NCBI RefSeq assembly: GCF_000003605.2
Contig: NW_003139318.1
Span: 117,919 to 150,347 of the forward strand
DNA: 32,429 nt
Source: Saccoglossus kowalevskii
Lineage: Eukaryota > Hemichordata > Enteropneusta > Harrimaniidae
Reading direction: 5' to 3'
This document shows, in pieces, positions 1 through 10,506 of this stretch (positions are counted from its first letter, which is position 1; every line of letters starts with the position of its first letter). Made by a program: the position numbers and the translations under genes. Under the pieces are notes generated by a model. The model saw only the letters and a program-made list of their open reading frames with translations. It did no database searches and had not been told where the DNA came from.

Positions 1-3000
1 TCCTAAAATCACTAAATATTATTTGAAAATAATCCAGAAATAAGAGAGAAACCAAACATCTATAAAATCAAAACACATTTCTAAAAGCCCTGGTTCTTTT
101 AGCAATGACATCACAGAGTACATAAAAAAGATATATTGTTCATTTGAAATCCGATCAGGCATCAAAAGCAACTACATCCAACTTAAAAGCCAAAGAAAGT
201 AACAAACAATGTTGCTATTTGTTTCTCTTTAACCTGTTCTCTCAGAGTTTTTGATCCGTTCATTTAGTCTTCTTTGGATGAAAACGAATTGAAGTTCAAC
301 AAGACTTGATTACAATAGCCTTGTCCAATTTCACCAACGACCATAAATCTTTGCAAATTACTCTCTTCCCATTACATAGGATCAATTTATCGACTTTCGT
401 GCCTAGAATTCATATAACGTAATCAACAGACGAATTTCAGTTCTGTCTGATACACAAATCTCACCGTCAACAATTCAGTGCAGTATGGCACAGCAGTAAA
501 ATGTGCACAATAAAGGAGGGGTCTACCAAAATGTTACAAGATTTAATTTGCTTTCAGTTTTCTATGGCTATATACAAATTTATGAGAAGATTTATGCTAG
601 GAAGGGATGAACCATTACATCTTGGAGGGGGTATCAAATATGTTTGTGGAAAGTCAGATTGAAAATTTAACCTCTCCTCAAATATTAAAGCCCTATCCCC
701 TATTAAGTCTTGTCTAGAGATTGCTGATGATACTCTGTTTTCATTTCACATAGCTTAAGAAGAGAGGATTTTCTTTTGATAGTTTAGACTGAATGTGTTT
801 TTTTAACCTACACTGCAGGATATCGTGGAGAAAGAATTTTCTGAAAAAGCAAAATTGAAGAAAATAAAGTCTTGTCAAATTTTTAGGTATTTACAAATGT
901 ATCTTGTCTGTAAATGTGAACCGACATTTCAACAACCTAACTAAATTGGTTTCTATGAAAACAATGATATTGGATGAGACTCAACAAACGCGCATGCATA
1001 GATACGACGACAGTGCGACTTCGACCACATTTTACAAAATTTGCTCAAGTACCAATATCCATGCAACATGCACACGCATTGCGTTCAAGACGAACAACAT
1101 CAGAAATCAGACCCATGAAGCGAGGTGATTTAAAAGCATACATGTTCATAAAATTATGAGGCATGCAGCGGACTTATTGTGTCATATTGAGAACGGTAAT
1201 TTCCTGTTATTAACAGACGGTGGGAAGGAAAATATAATCACATTCAATTCACGGTAACCATGAATTCATAACGTTGCAGAGTAACACAAATGTGCTAAAA
1301 ACGAAAAAAAAAATAATGGATAATAGTGTTTTACCACAATGTATGTTTTTTTTTAAATTAATCCAAAAATTGAAGATTTAATTTCAATTTTTAAGTAAAG
1401 GGCTTTCATTTCCTTTGCTGTATTCCACAAACGCAAGTTTCATTAAATTGGAGATGATATTAAAGTTCCTATGCTACGGGTAAATAGACAGACAGGGCAG
1501 GGTGTCACAGAAATCAACATTTTCTTCAATTATCTCCATTTTTCTTCTTTATATTAAAAAAATTGTTGCTGGCAACTTTTTTTACAAGAAAATACGTTGG
1601 CAGGAAACAAGAATTGTGATCGACATAAAAAATCACTATTTTGACAACAACAAAAAAAGAAAAATTGCAGATAAATTAATGTCTGGGAGATACAACAGGA
1701 AAGAACACCATTTTGTGAGTTTTATAGTCTGCCTGAAAAATCAACTAAAGGCAGCTGTTATTATGCACCTGCTGTTATATAGCTACCCTCCCTGCATTAA
1801 CAGTAAATGTGTTAATTTCTCATTGTATGGATCGCACCACTATGAAAAAACGGGGGCTATGTGTCTATAATGAGGTGCTGATACAAAATCTTTCCCAGTC
1901 ACAGTCAATCATCTCTCTACCTTCCTCCCCCGAATATAAAAGTTGAATCATCCAATATTACAGAAGATAAAATGTTATTATCTGAAAGACAGAGATGACA
2001 TGCAACTTCATCTTTTTGTCCAATATATCAAACTGTGGTCATAAAAACTAGTGCAACAAGGATGTTTTAGAAAGCAAGAATCTGTACAAATGCGTTTTAC
2101 GCTCGTAAAAAACAGACAATGGCCACATGTGGTTCTGACGAGAACGATAAATTTAGTTTAAAGCTGTGTAAGATATCTGCTCAAATGTTTTTCCGCCCAA
2201 AGTTTTTATTTTATTTTAGGGAATTTCAATTACGATTAAGAAAAATCAATAACTAACAGAAAAATATTTCTACTTTTTGTGAAAAATTAAACAAAAATTT
2301 TGAACAGAGTTGAAATAAAGCATAAATTTTTATCAAAAAATGTTGATCAAAAACTTATGACAGAGGGAAATTATCTGTATTCGGGGCAATATTAACAAAG
2401 AAATTATAAGTAAAAATACATAAAATTAACAAAATCATGGCATTATCATATGAAAAATAATTTTCAGAGATATCAGCTGCAGTTGATAGTGGGAACATCG
2501 AGGGACTCCGTTGTGAAATACAACATGTGTGGGTGAATTCTGTCAAAAACAGCTGATACATCATATGCAAGTAATTTGTTGTAAGAGCCACAAAATGGTG
2601 AAAACAGTAGTACTCAAAAAACAGGTCAATGATGGGTCAACTGCAACCTAGCATTTTATACAATTTCAGACAACGAACGTTTATCTTTGACTACAGCTGG
2701 TAGAATCAGATTACATATGTGAAGCGAGCATCGCACACATATCGTGCGATAATATTTATGTCATAACGCACGTCGATCACATGACCAACTTTAAAACCCA
2801 ATCTGTTTTAATCATTTCTAGTGAGCAAAATCATCAATGCAAAGAGAAGTATGGGGAAAATTTTTTTCTATTGCAGGATAATTCATGATTTGCACCTACA
2901 CGTACATACACGTACTGATACGGCATTCGGCTTTGCTTCATAAGCAACCAATAAATGCAATACAAATTGCATAGAGTGCAAAATAAAGTAGAATTACCGG

Positions 3001-5172
3001 CCGTGTACTTTGTTAAACTTAAAAGTCAGGTCAAGGGGCTTTGCAAATAATTAGATCAATATCTAATATCACAATTTAATGAACAGAATTATTCTTAGAT
3101 GTTCTAAAATGATAGGCAATATGAACAAATACAAAAGCGTCAAGGGGTGTACCATTTATATTTGGAGGGAGGGCAACTCTTTGATGCATCATATTCCTAT
3201 ATCGTGATTTGTCTGGATCAGCCTCGATATCCTTTCTGATACACACATTTTCACTCAAATGTTCTACTATTACCTTGTATTCTTAAACCAATTTGATTGC
3301 TTATTGTCGCAAACCTCTCCACGGTCCAATGGGGAAAACGAGGTACACCATCATTTAGTTACATGTTGTGGGAAAATGAGCGCACATCGATAAAAAGAAG
3401 TCGTCATTAGAACAGTACAATAGGCATTGAGCCATACAAATGACTGGTACGTAATAAAAGTGATGGATATGTCATGCATTTATATAATTTGTGCTGCCGA
3501 AGCTTTTTTCTCTAGTCGTCCTCATGGTATATATTTGACAACAGTTGTAGCTCCACATAGCATTCAATATGGACATCATCAAGGATTTTTATAAAATATC
3601 AAGGGAACACAACTTTCATAACTATGTTTTGAGATATGTGCTGTAGACCTCGTGGGAAGTGAACTTTTATGTTTTGCAAGTGTTTGTAATCGATGCCATT
3701 CCAAGCACGCCATGCAAGAGTATTTCTTCACAATTGGCAGACACTTCGAAAGGTTTTATCCATTCATTCAAAACTTATATATGACACACCTTGCGATTAT
3801 TAAAACAAGGACACTATCCAAAACCAGCCAGTGACGACCACTATAACCAGTTATTTCACAGAATCGCAAATTTGCATGAGAATTTCATGAAATGTCGATT
3901 GATCTCACTAATAATTAGATTTGATGAGAATTACAAATTTGCAGTTGCAAAAATCACTGATATTAGGACCCCAGTAAAAGTTTGCAACAAATTGTTCACA
4001 GAATCACAAAATTTAAACAGTTTGCCCCATATTGTTATTGTTGTCGAGCCATTAAAAGCAAATATAGACTTTTGTTATTGTTCACAAAAAAAAAATTGTC
4101 ACCATATTTTTAAAGAATTTTGATCAAGGGGTATCAGCAATTATAAATAATGCCTATCTGTTCAAAAAAAAAAAAAAATTTTTAGTAAAATTTATAAAAA
4201 TTTGCAAAATTTTGCACCAAAATTGTTGCAGAAAAAAATATGACATTTGTATTACCGGGTAGTCAGATTTGAAATGCACCAACCTAATAACATTCCCAAC
4301 AACAAATATGTTTTTATATTAATATTAATATTTATATTAGTAAAGGTGACTTTAACAAATGTTTAGTGGAAAGCATGATCACAACATTAATTCTTAATAC
4401 TTCGAGTAAAATACAAGATGGTTTCTGTAATTCCATCATAAGACTAATTTGTTCTCTAGTCGTTTTTAAGTCTCGGAGGAGAACTCAGTTTAAATTCAGT
4501 TTGGATTCAGCTGAGCGCCTATCACAAGGGAGATTATAGCGCCATGAGACTTATAGTCCCAAACATGGTATTAAGGGATTACGTTGTCTGACGACGACGA
4601 ATCAATGTAGAACATATCTTTACAATACAAATGTTGTATGTGCAAGTACGGAAATCAACATATACCCCTCACCATCAAATATACCCACCAATTATGCTGA
4701 TTAATAATGATTTTGAATATTGTAACCTTTATGTCTGATCTGACATCAGAATTATTTTTCGTTTTTTGCTACATAATAATCTAGCCTTTTTTTTTTAAAT
4801 AAACAATAATTGGGATAAAACTTTCTGATTTTTTGAATTCAACTGAGTAAGCTTACTTCTTTTTGTTGTTTTATAATTGAAAGTCAATTTCCATGCTTCA
4901 AAAATTTGAAACATTGGCTCAATGAAGAATGACATTGTATTTTTATTTGATTTTCATCAAATTGAGAAACTTTCTTGCAGTTAAACAATAATAGTTACTA
5001 CTGGTACCTAGTGTTATTGCCAAAAAAAAAAAAAAACCCTAAAAACTTTATCGAAATGAAAGATTCAGTCCAAAATCAATTTTTTGTTGGTTATTTATCG
5101 TTACTTGGTAATGTACTGGTAATTTTCAATCAAAATTGGACAGGTTTGTAGAAATTTTGTCATGCCAAATGA
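1..5172. other. AT-rich non-coding stretch, no gene recognised
   Basis: I see no supportable gene here. The longest open frames (a 122-codon frame at 1502-1870 and a 110-codon frame at 3791-4123) are rich in Lys, Asn, Ile and Phe, as expected of A+T-rich non-coding DNA, and show no motif or convincing splice sites. A slightly G+C-richer patch at about 960-1130 is open in two plus frames, but neither product resembles a known domain. Long A-runs occur near 4085, 4170 and 5025. Most likely intron or intergenic DNA. Confidence 0.6.
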
Positions 5173-5244
5173 ATTTTAGACCTGGCTAAAATGTGGAGCG
5201 CCTGTCTAAAACAAAAGGTAGACAGGTGGCTGGCCGAAAGCCAG
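5173..5244. repeat. three consecutive short inverted repeats
   Basis: Three perfect hairpin-capable inverted repeats follow one another. ATTTTAG/CTAAAAT lies at 5173-5179 and 5186-5192, CCTGTCTA/TAGACAGG at 5201-5208 and 5219-5226, and CTGGC/GCCAG at 5230-5234 and 5240-5244. The patch is more G+C-rich than its surroundings. It could be the end of an old foldback or MITE element or the head of a SINE; no target duplication was identified. Confidence 0.5.
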
Positions 5245-5678
5245 TTACTATGGATACAGTTTTATCCTCCAGTTACTTTCTTTGACAAGTTAATCAAAAC
5301 ACGTTATCAAAAATCATGTCATGTTTTGTTTTTCCCAAAACAGTCAGAATTTAAGACTATTATATCAGTACCGAATATGTAGATGGGAAATTAGGAATCG
5401 AAAAAAAAAAAAAAACGATAAGTTGAGAGGGGTCAGTTAAATGAAATAGGGGTTTGTAGTTAATTTCCGCTTCTTTCCTGTATAAATATTAAATCTGATG
5501 AACTTGTGTCTTCTATTTCCTTATCACTTCATTATTATCTCATTGTATCTAATCAGTATATTGTTCATTATCTCATTATCAGTATATTTCTGAGACCAGA
5601 CCCCAGCCAAACTAATAGTTCCCAAGCCTGAGGTTGAATCTATTAATAAGTGATTCAATGAGTTAGGGACACACTTAC

Positions 5679-5709
5679 CTCAGATAACGATCAACCTTCT
5701 TTCCCTCAA
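5679..5709 (-). CDS. candidate 31-nt internal microexon
   Basis: Read on the minus strand, a good acceptor (pyrimidine-rich tract ending ATTTCTTTAG) is followed after 31 nt by a near-consensus donor, GAG|GTAAGT. One frame is open, entering in phase 1 and leaving in phase 2, and reads EGKKVDRYL. Phase 1 at entry is compatible with the phase-1 donor of the signal-peptide exon at 22355-22430 on the same strand, but the intron would be about 16.6 kb and nothing else links the two. Splice signals are the only evidence, and chance pairs this good do occur in introns. Confidence 0.3.
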
Positions 5710-7378
5710 CTAAAGAAATGAAGATCTGAATGCAGTTTACCGAAAACGAGTACAGCATAATTAACAAACAATAATGCTACCAGTGCCTTGGCGTTATGAG
5801 TTTGACCAATAGAAAATGATGATCAATATAATGTGGTCAATATTATGAAATTCCAATGTAGGAATACTTTAACATGATAACACCTCCAAATTATTATGTT
5901 GCATTTTCAGGCCACTGTACAAAGTCACGATACACTAAGTTTAACCATTAAAGTCTATTAATGTAAAAAAAAATATACTGAGTCAATATACGAACAGTTA
6001 GTTGTCGGTAATAAATCGAACCCTGTCAAATTATAATAGCTTAATAAGGACATAAAAGCAAATATTCTCCAACTATCAAATATTTGTTTATTTCAATTAA
6101 ATAGTCGTTATTCTCGGCAAATTTCACTTATGCACATACAATACAGTAGAGTAACCACAACAAAAACAACAAGTGAGTAATCCAGTAGACAACCAAAGTT
6201 ATTTCATTCCAAATTCACGGTCTTATTCATATTTTTTTTTTCTGATAAGAGAATGTGATTAAATAGATGGTTAGATTGATAGTGGTTCCCATGGGAACCA
6301 TCTGGGAAATGACCACATAACCTCTAAACTCCATAGATCAGTCAAAATAACTAGGAAAATTCAGAAATGGTCCTTTTTTTTCTGTTTCACTGGTAATTGA
6401 TGAGTTGTCATCTTGTGACAATAAGTCTACAGAGCGATTCGATATCAGTAATCAGACCGTCTGAGCCCTTTATCTGATGACATCATACACAGGATAAAAA
6501 CATTATTTCCATAATTCCTTGCAATTGCTGGGTTTTTTTTATTCTTGTTAAATATTTCCCAAAAAATGTGAGTTAATGCTTGTTTCATTCTTTCTGTTTG
6601 CTTTCACACTTCAAGACTGTTGATTTAAGAAGTTAAAATAAGTAACAAGTTTTGTCGATTTGTGTCTATATGGTCAGATTTGTTTTTGGCCAAATTTTTC
6701 GTGAACCAAAAACTTGATCCATTAACACTATAGTGTCGCTTCTGAAGAAAATTAGCACTAAAATCTGAATATATTTTAAATTTGAAATATTTAATCTTAA
6801 AAGTCCTTCAACTTGCAATTTGCTGACATATATTTTTGAAATTTTGAAGAAACTCTAGGAAAACATCACGTTGGGCCACCTATTCTGATTTGAGCCATTA
6901 AATCAGTCACTCCAACGACATTTAGTTGTCATAAAGTGCCCCGCCCCCAAATTACACAATAGTTACGGTAATTAAACATGGCAAATGTTAACTTTTGACG
7001 CTTTCACAAAATAAAAAGTGCACAACTGTCTCTTTATTTTGTCAAAAAATTCAATGAAGTCCTGTAAAGCAAATTGTCCATTTGGTTAAAAGTTTTAGAA
7101 AAGTATGGAAAATATGGCTGAACAAGTTTCCAGAAGGTCAGATTTTAAAAACTGATTGAAATTTATCACCATATTGTTAAGGCAAAAAAAAAAGATAACC
7201 ATTTGGTATTTGGATATTCCATAAAATGAACATAAACAACAATCTTGTTCTATGTTACACACTAACAACACAATTATTTCATGACTCTCCTGTAATAAAT
7301 ATCAGTTAATCAACCAAATAAATAAAACATGAAAATAAAACATTCCTGAAAACTTAGCTGCATTTGAACAGTGAATAA
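5710..7378. other. AT-rich non-coding stretch
   Basis: No gene seen. It contains one perfect 18-bp palindrome (listed separately), a short C-rich box near 6940 (CCCCGCCCCC, a possible Sp1/KLF-type site) and several A/T homopolymers. Likely intron or intergenic DNA. Confidence 0.55.
6283..6300. promoter_or_regulatory. 18-bp perfect palindrome with X-box-like core
   Basis: TGGTTCCCATGGGAACCA is its own reverse complement. Its 14-bp core at 6285-6298 (GTTCCCATGGGAAC) fits the RFX X-box pattern RYYNYYATRRNRAC, though it has G where the stricter half-site RGYAAC expects a pyrimidine. RFX factors bind such imperfect inverted repeats at ciliary and other genes. Function here is inference only; no gene start is visible nearby. 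Confidence 0.35.
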
Positions 7379-7390
7379 CACCCAGAAGAT

Positions 7391-7651
7391 TTATCGTGTC
7401 TTGATGACAGGCATGAAGCCAGCGCCAACAAAGTTGGCAGCACTTGCCACAGCAAGAACTCTTCAAAAATCAACACGGCTTTAGTACCTGGTGAGTTCTT
7501 AATTCAGAATTTAGAGTGTGGAACCATTCTTTGTGTAAAAGTAGATCCTTGTACGCAAGTAGTGGACACAAAGTATGCAAAGGGCTCTTCAGAAGTGGCC
7601 TGCATGCATGAGAGGGGCATATGGGCAAAGAGGATGTTATATACAGCGTGA
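7391..7651. other. coding-like G+C-richer pocket, strand unresolved
   Basis: This patch is open in several frames on both strands. On the plus strand a frame without ATG runs 90 codons (7379-7651) and contains a consensus-like donor CCTG|GTGAGT near 7491. On the minus strand a short frame (7462-7391) reads VLAVASAANFVGAGFMPVIK and ends TR-stop; it would need an acceptor at the weak TTTTTGAAG or GAAGAG site. The high share of RNY codons is shared by both complementary frames, so it does not settle the strand. I recognise no family. It could be an exon, a decayed gene or a repeat fragment. A spaced palindrome GCCAAC-AAA-GTTGGC lies inside it at 7424-7438. Confidence 0.25.
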
Positions 7652-8593
7652 AAACAAGATCGGATATTAATAAGAGACAACCGTACGGCATTGTGTCCGT
7701 GGCTGTCAAAACCATTGTGTGACTGAGAATGAATGATGATCGCTTAGTCAGTATATGGGAAGTTTTCGCCTACAACATGTTAGGTGTGAAGACTGCCCGG
7801 GGGGCAATGTCACGTTATCATTGTATAAGGTGTCATTCAATTAAATAAAAGACGCACACCTGTAATTCGTTAGTTTTGTGAGGTTAATTCAGCTTTTGAT
7901 GCGTAGATCCTTTTATTTCAATTGTAGGTGGGAATCGTGCTTTCATGTGAAAAAAAAAACATTTTACACGCTAGCCAGAGTTTTCTTGATTCTGTTTGCT
8001 GGATTGCGTGTATGGAGAAAGTTAACATCGTTGAAAGATAAGCATGGTTAATATGATTACATATATGAACGTCATTGAAGTATGAAAAGTGTAAATACAA
8101 ACATGTGAATCACAATGAGAGTGAATTAAATTGTAGTATAAAACATTATTGAAAAGTATGCACGAAGATTTTTTTTGATCAACAAGTCGGTAGAAAAAAA
8201 GTTGAATGTGAACCTATTTATTGTATATATTTATAGAATCCTTCTTACCCATGAGTTATACATATAATAGTTCAATTGTGTAACTTAATGGCTTTACAGG
8301 TATGAAAAAGAATTAATACACAGTTATGAAAATCTGTTTTTGTAAACCTTTATGTTCTGTGCACAATGAAGTCCATCAGCGAAGTATAGATAGATTGAAT
8401 GACAGACAAAAGATTGGTCTCCATGAATGACTAGTTCAAGAATACTGTACGCACAGATGGTTCGTCAGTGTAGTATATCGGGGGAAATAACTCCACTGCT
8501 GAACTTGGGTGTAGACTGTTGTCGTATGCTATTGTAGGGTGAACGTCACACCTAAAGTTAGCAGTCCATTTTGAAATTGAAAGCCTGAATTAG
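7652..8593. other. no gene recognised
   Basis: A minus-strand frame of 81 codons overlaps the preceding pocket (7470-7715), but its product has no recognisable feature. Beyond it the sequence is ordinary A+T-rich DNA. A donor-like GG|GTAAGA (minus) near 8248 has no convincing partner acceptor. Confidence 0.5.
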
Positions 8594-8836
8594 TCAAAGA
8601 GAGTATATACGTGTAGAGGAATCGTTAAGGCATTCTTCATGAACAGAGACCAAACTCATTCTTGATGTACAGAGTCTTATTAAAATGTATTGAGTATCTC
8701 TTTCTGTGACTAGTTCATGAATCAAATAGTTTCTGAGCGGAAACGGTTTCCCAGTGAGACCATCCTCGGATTTCATTTCATCGCCTCCTGAGAGAAACGT
8801 GTTTCTGAAAAGACATTCACAGCCGAGCAATTTCAC
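8594..8836 (-). CDS. weak candidate exon, unknown product
   Basis: An 80-codon minus-strand frame has balanced amino-acid composition (for example SGGDEMKSEDGLTGKPFPLR) in a patch richer in G+C than its flanks. Inside it, about 24 nt after the first ATG, lies a plausible acceptor (TGTCTTTTCAG), so the true exon might begin there and enter in phase 2. No consensus donor is obvious before the stop, so it would be a terminal exon. I recognise no domain. Composition and one splice signal are all that separate it from a chance frame. Confidence 0.2.
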   Translation of the reverse strand: MKLLGCECLFRNTFLSGGDEMKSEDGLTGKPFPLRNYLIHELVTERDTQYILIRLCTSRMSLVSVHEECLNDSSTRIYSL

Positions 8837-8959
8837 AATTAATTGAAAATTACTGTGAGATTAATAAGTATTGATCTAGCAAATTATCATCAATGACGTG
8901 ACAGTCAAGTGTTTATGCCACCAGACAAAAGGAATTGGCATTGGAAAAGATACAATGGA

Positions 8960-8979
8960 GTGGTTGCTATAGCAACCAC
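8960..8979. promoter_or_regulatory. 20-bp perfect palindrome, X-box (RFX) match
   Basis: GTGGTTGCTATAGCAACCAC is a perfect 20-bp palindrome. Its central 14 bp (8963-8976) carry two RGYAAC-type half-sites (AGCAAC and its mirror GTTGCT) separated by AT, matching the known RFX X-box architecture. That the site is bound, and what gene it might serve, is inference; no promoter is visible next to it. Confidence 0.45.
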
Positions 8980-9711
8980 GGTATTGCTCATTCTTTACTG
9001 ACAGGATATGCTGTTTAATATGAACATGCACTTTCCCAAAATGCAATGGAAATGTGCGAAACAGGAATTGAGACGATATACAGTATTCACTTTATTAGTA
9101 GAACAATTAGAAACATAAAATTCCTGATGATTTTTGTGTACCTGTAATCGCCTGGAAACAAACAATCTACATATTTTGTATATTGCTTTCCCGGAAGGAA
9201 TTTTGCTCTATAAAGCCAGAAAAAAACTAAATCTGTTTCTTGCATCAATGGAATTAAATGACTTTTTTATATTTATTGATTTGTTTTGCTTTTTTTTTAC
9301 ATGACCTAATGGGGGAGATGGTGGTTACAAGCTAACATAGCACAAACAGTGCTTAAAATGAGAGATAATTTCACTGTGAATTATGCTTGACTTCACATCG
9401 AGATGATCCTGGAACAAACACTCATATTTTTGTCTTTTTCCAATCAATGACAACCGCAAAATTTTGTTGCAGTGAAAATTTCATTTTGTATTATTAATAA
9501 ATCAGTGTGGCTTTTGAAAAATTACAACTGCAAATTATCAACCCCCAAAATTGATATTGAAATCAAATCGTATAGTATGGTACATGATAGTGAATGAGCA
9601 TCAAATACAGTAAGTTGAATCACGTTACAAGTTTAAACCAAGAACAAGTGCGATTGTATGCAGACATTGTTTAATACTAGTAACCAATTATCAAAATTTA
9701 GTTTATACAAA

Positions 9712-9934
9712 TACTGTAAAATGACTAAAGATTCACTGGGTTTAAATTGTATTGATTTACCATTCCAGGCATACTCAATGGATTTCAAATTCACGGTTTT
9801 ATCATTTAGATTATGTGTTCTATGCTAAATGTTACATATTCACTGGGTTTTTTAATTTAGCGCATTTTCCAGTCAGTGAAATAAGCAAAATTAAAACCAA
9901 GTGAATAATTAACTCCATCATCTTTTATACAGTA
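9712..9934. mobile_element. MITE, diverged TACTGTA family member (223 bp)
   Basis: The element starts TACTGTAAAATG and ends CATCTTTTATACAGTA, giving short inverted ends beginning TACTGTA. Inward, the two arms again match in inverted orientation around ATTCACTGGGTTT (left) and AACCAAGTGAAT (right). Layout and terminal bases recall the three ~210-bp MITEs at 15848, 23597 and 27586, but the interior differs, so this is a relative rather than the same subfamily. It has no coding capacity. A TA target duplication is possible because both ends begin and finish with TA. Confidence 0.55.
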
Positions 9935-10377
9935 TAATATAATGCTATAATTAAAATAAAATAATCAAGAGTTTGATTTCTGTAAACTGACATATCCTAG
10001 AAGTAAGCAGTAATTAATAAGAAAAGAATAAAATTATGCTCTCAGGAGATTAAGGTAAGGAAGTTTCAGGAAAATACGTTTGTCCATGCATGTTGTTTGA
10101 ATTTTATGCAGTAGACACGCTACATAGGGGTGTCTATACATCAACCTAAGAATCAGGTCAGTTCAGTCGTAGCCAATAAATCCATAATTTTGTTGCCTTT
10201 TGTTACAAAAATCTTCAGTATGACTTTTTTTCTATTAATTCTATGAATCTATGTGCAGAGAGAGCTAGCGATATGATGATACTCATTTTGTGGGGGGAAA
10301 AAATACCTGCAAGTAATAAAATGAATATTACTCATAAATAAAACATACATATTTAATAAAAAAGATGTGTAAATAAC
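9935..10377. other. no gene recognised; possible 3' UTR in part
   Basis: A+T-rich. If the minus-strand terminal exon at 10390-10506 is real, the sequence just below 10390 would be its 3' untranslated region. An ATTAAA-type signal on the minus strand near 10353 could be its poly(A) signal. A plus-strand donor-like AAG|GTAAGG near 10052 lacks a believable exon. Confidence 0.4.
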
Positions 10378-10415
10378 ACAGACCAATGATTAAACTACAT
10401 GATGAATTGGTCTGT
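10378..10415. repeat. 10-bp perfect stem hairpin over the candidate stop codon
   Basis: ACAGACCAAT (10378-10387) is the exact reverse complement of ATTGGTCTGT (10406-10415), with an 18-nt loop. The stop codon of the candidate minus-strand exon lies in the loop. It may be a chance structure or the trace of a small foldback element. Confidence 0.45.
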
Positions 10416-10506
10416 TTTGTGGGATCATGAAAGCGACAAACTGTGGCGGGGGAACAGACGATCCATCTAGCGAGACGACCACGGGATGCCCGATGGTTCC
10501 CTTGAG
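10390..10506 (-). CDS. candidate terminal exon, unknown secreted or cytosolic protein
   Basis: On the minus strand the acceptor-like AAGATTTTATCAATAG is followed by 38 sense codons and TAA. The predicted tail contains GTIGHPVVVSLDGSSVPPPQ and then FVAFMIPQNRPIHHVV, with a natural-looking mix of residues. The patch is clearly more G+C-rich than its flanks, as exons in A+T-rich genomes usually are. One alternative minus frame and one plus frame are also open here, so frame and strand are not proven. I recognise no family. On the same strand it lies downstream of the signal-peptide exon at 22355-22430 and could belong to that gene or to another one. Confidence 0.35.
   Translation of the reverse strand, partial: LKGTIGHPVVVSLDGSSVPPPQFVAFMIPQNRPIHHVV

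Noticed and set aside
1502-1870. 122-codon plus frame
   Set aside because: It starts at GTG, is rich in Lys/Asn/Ile/Phe and has no motif or splice context; chance in A+T-rich DNA.
3791-4123. 110-codon plus frame with partly repeated TTCACAGAATC segments
   Set aside because: The product shows no domain, and the repetition is in the DNA rather than a protein pattern.
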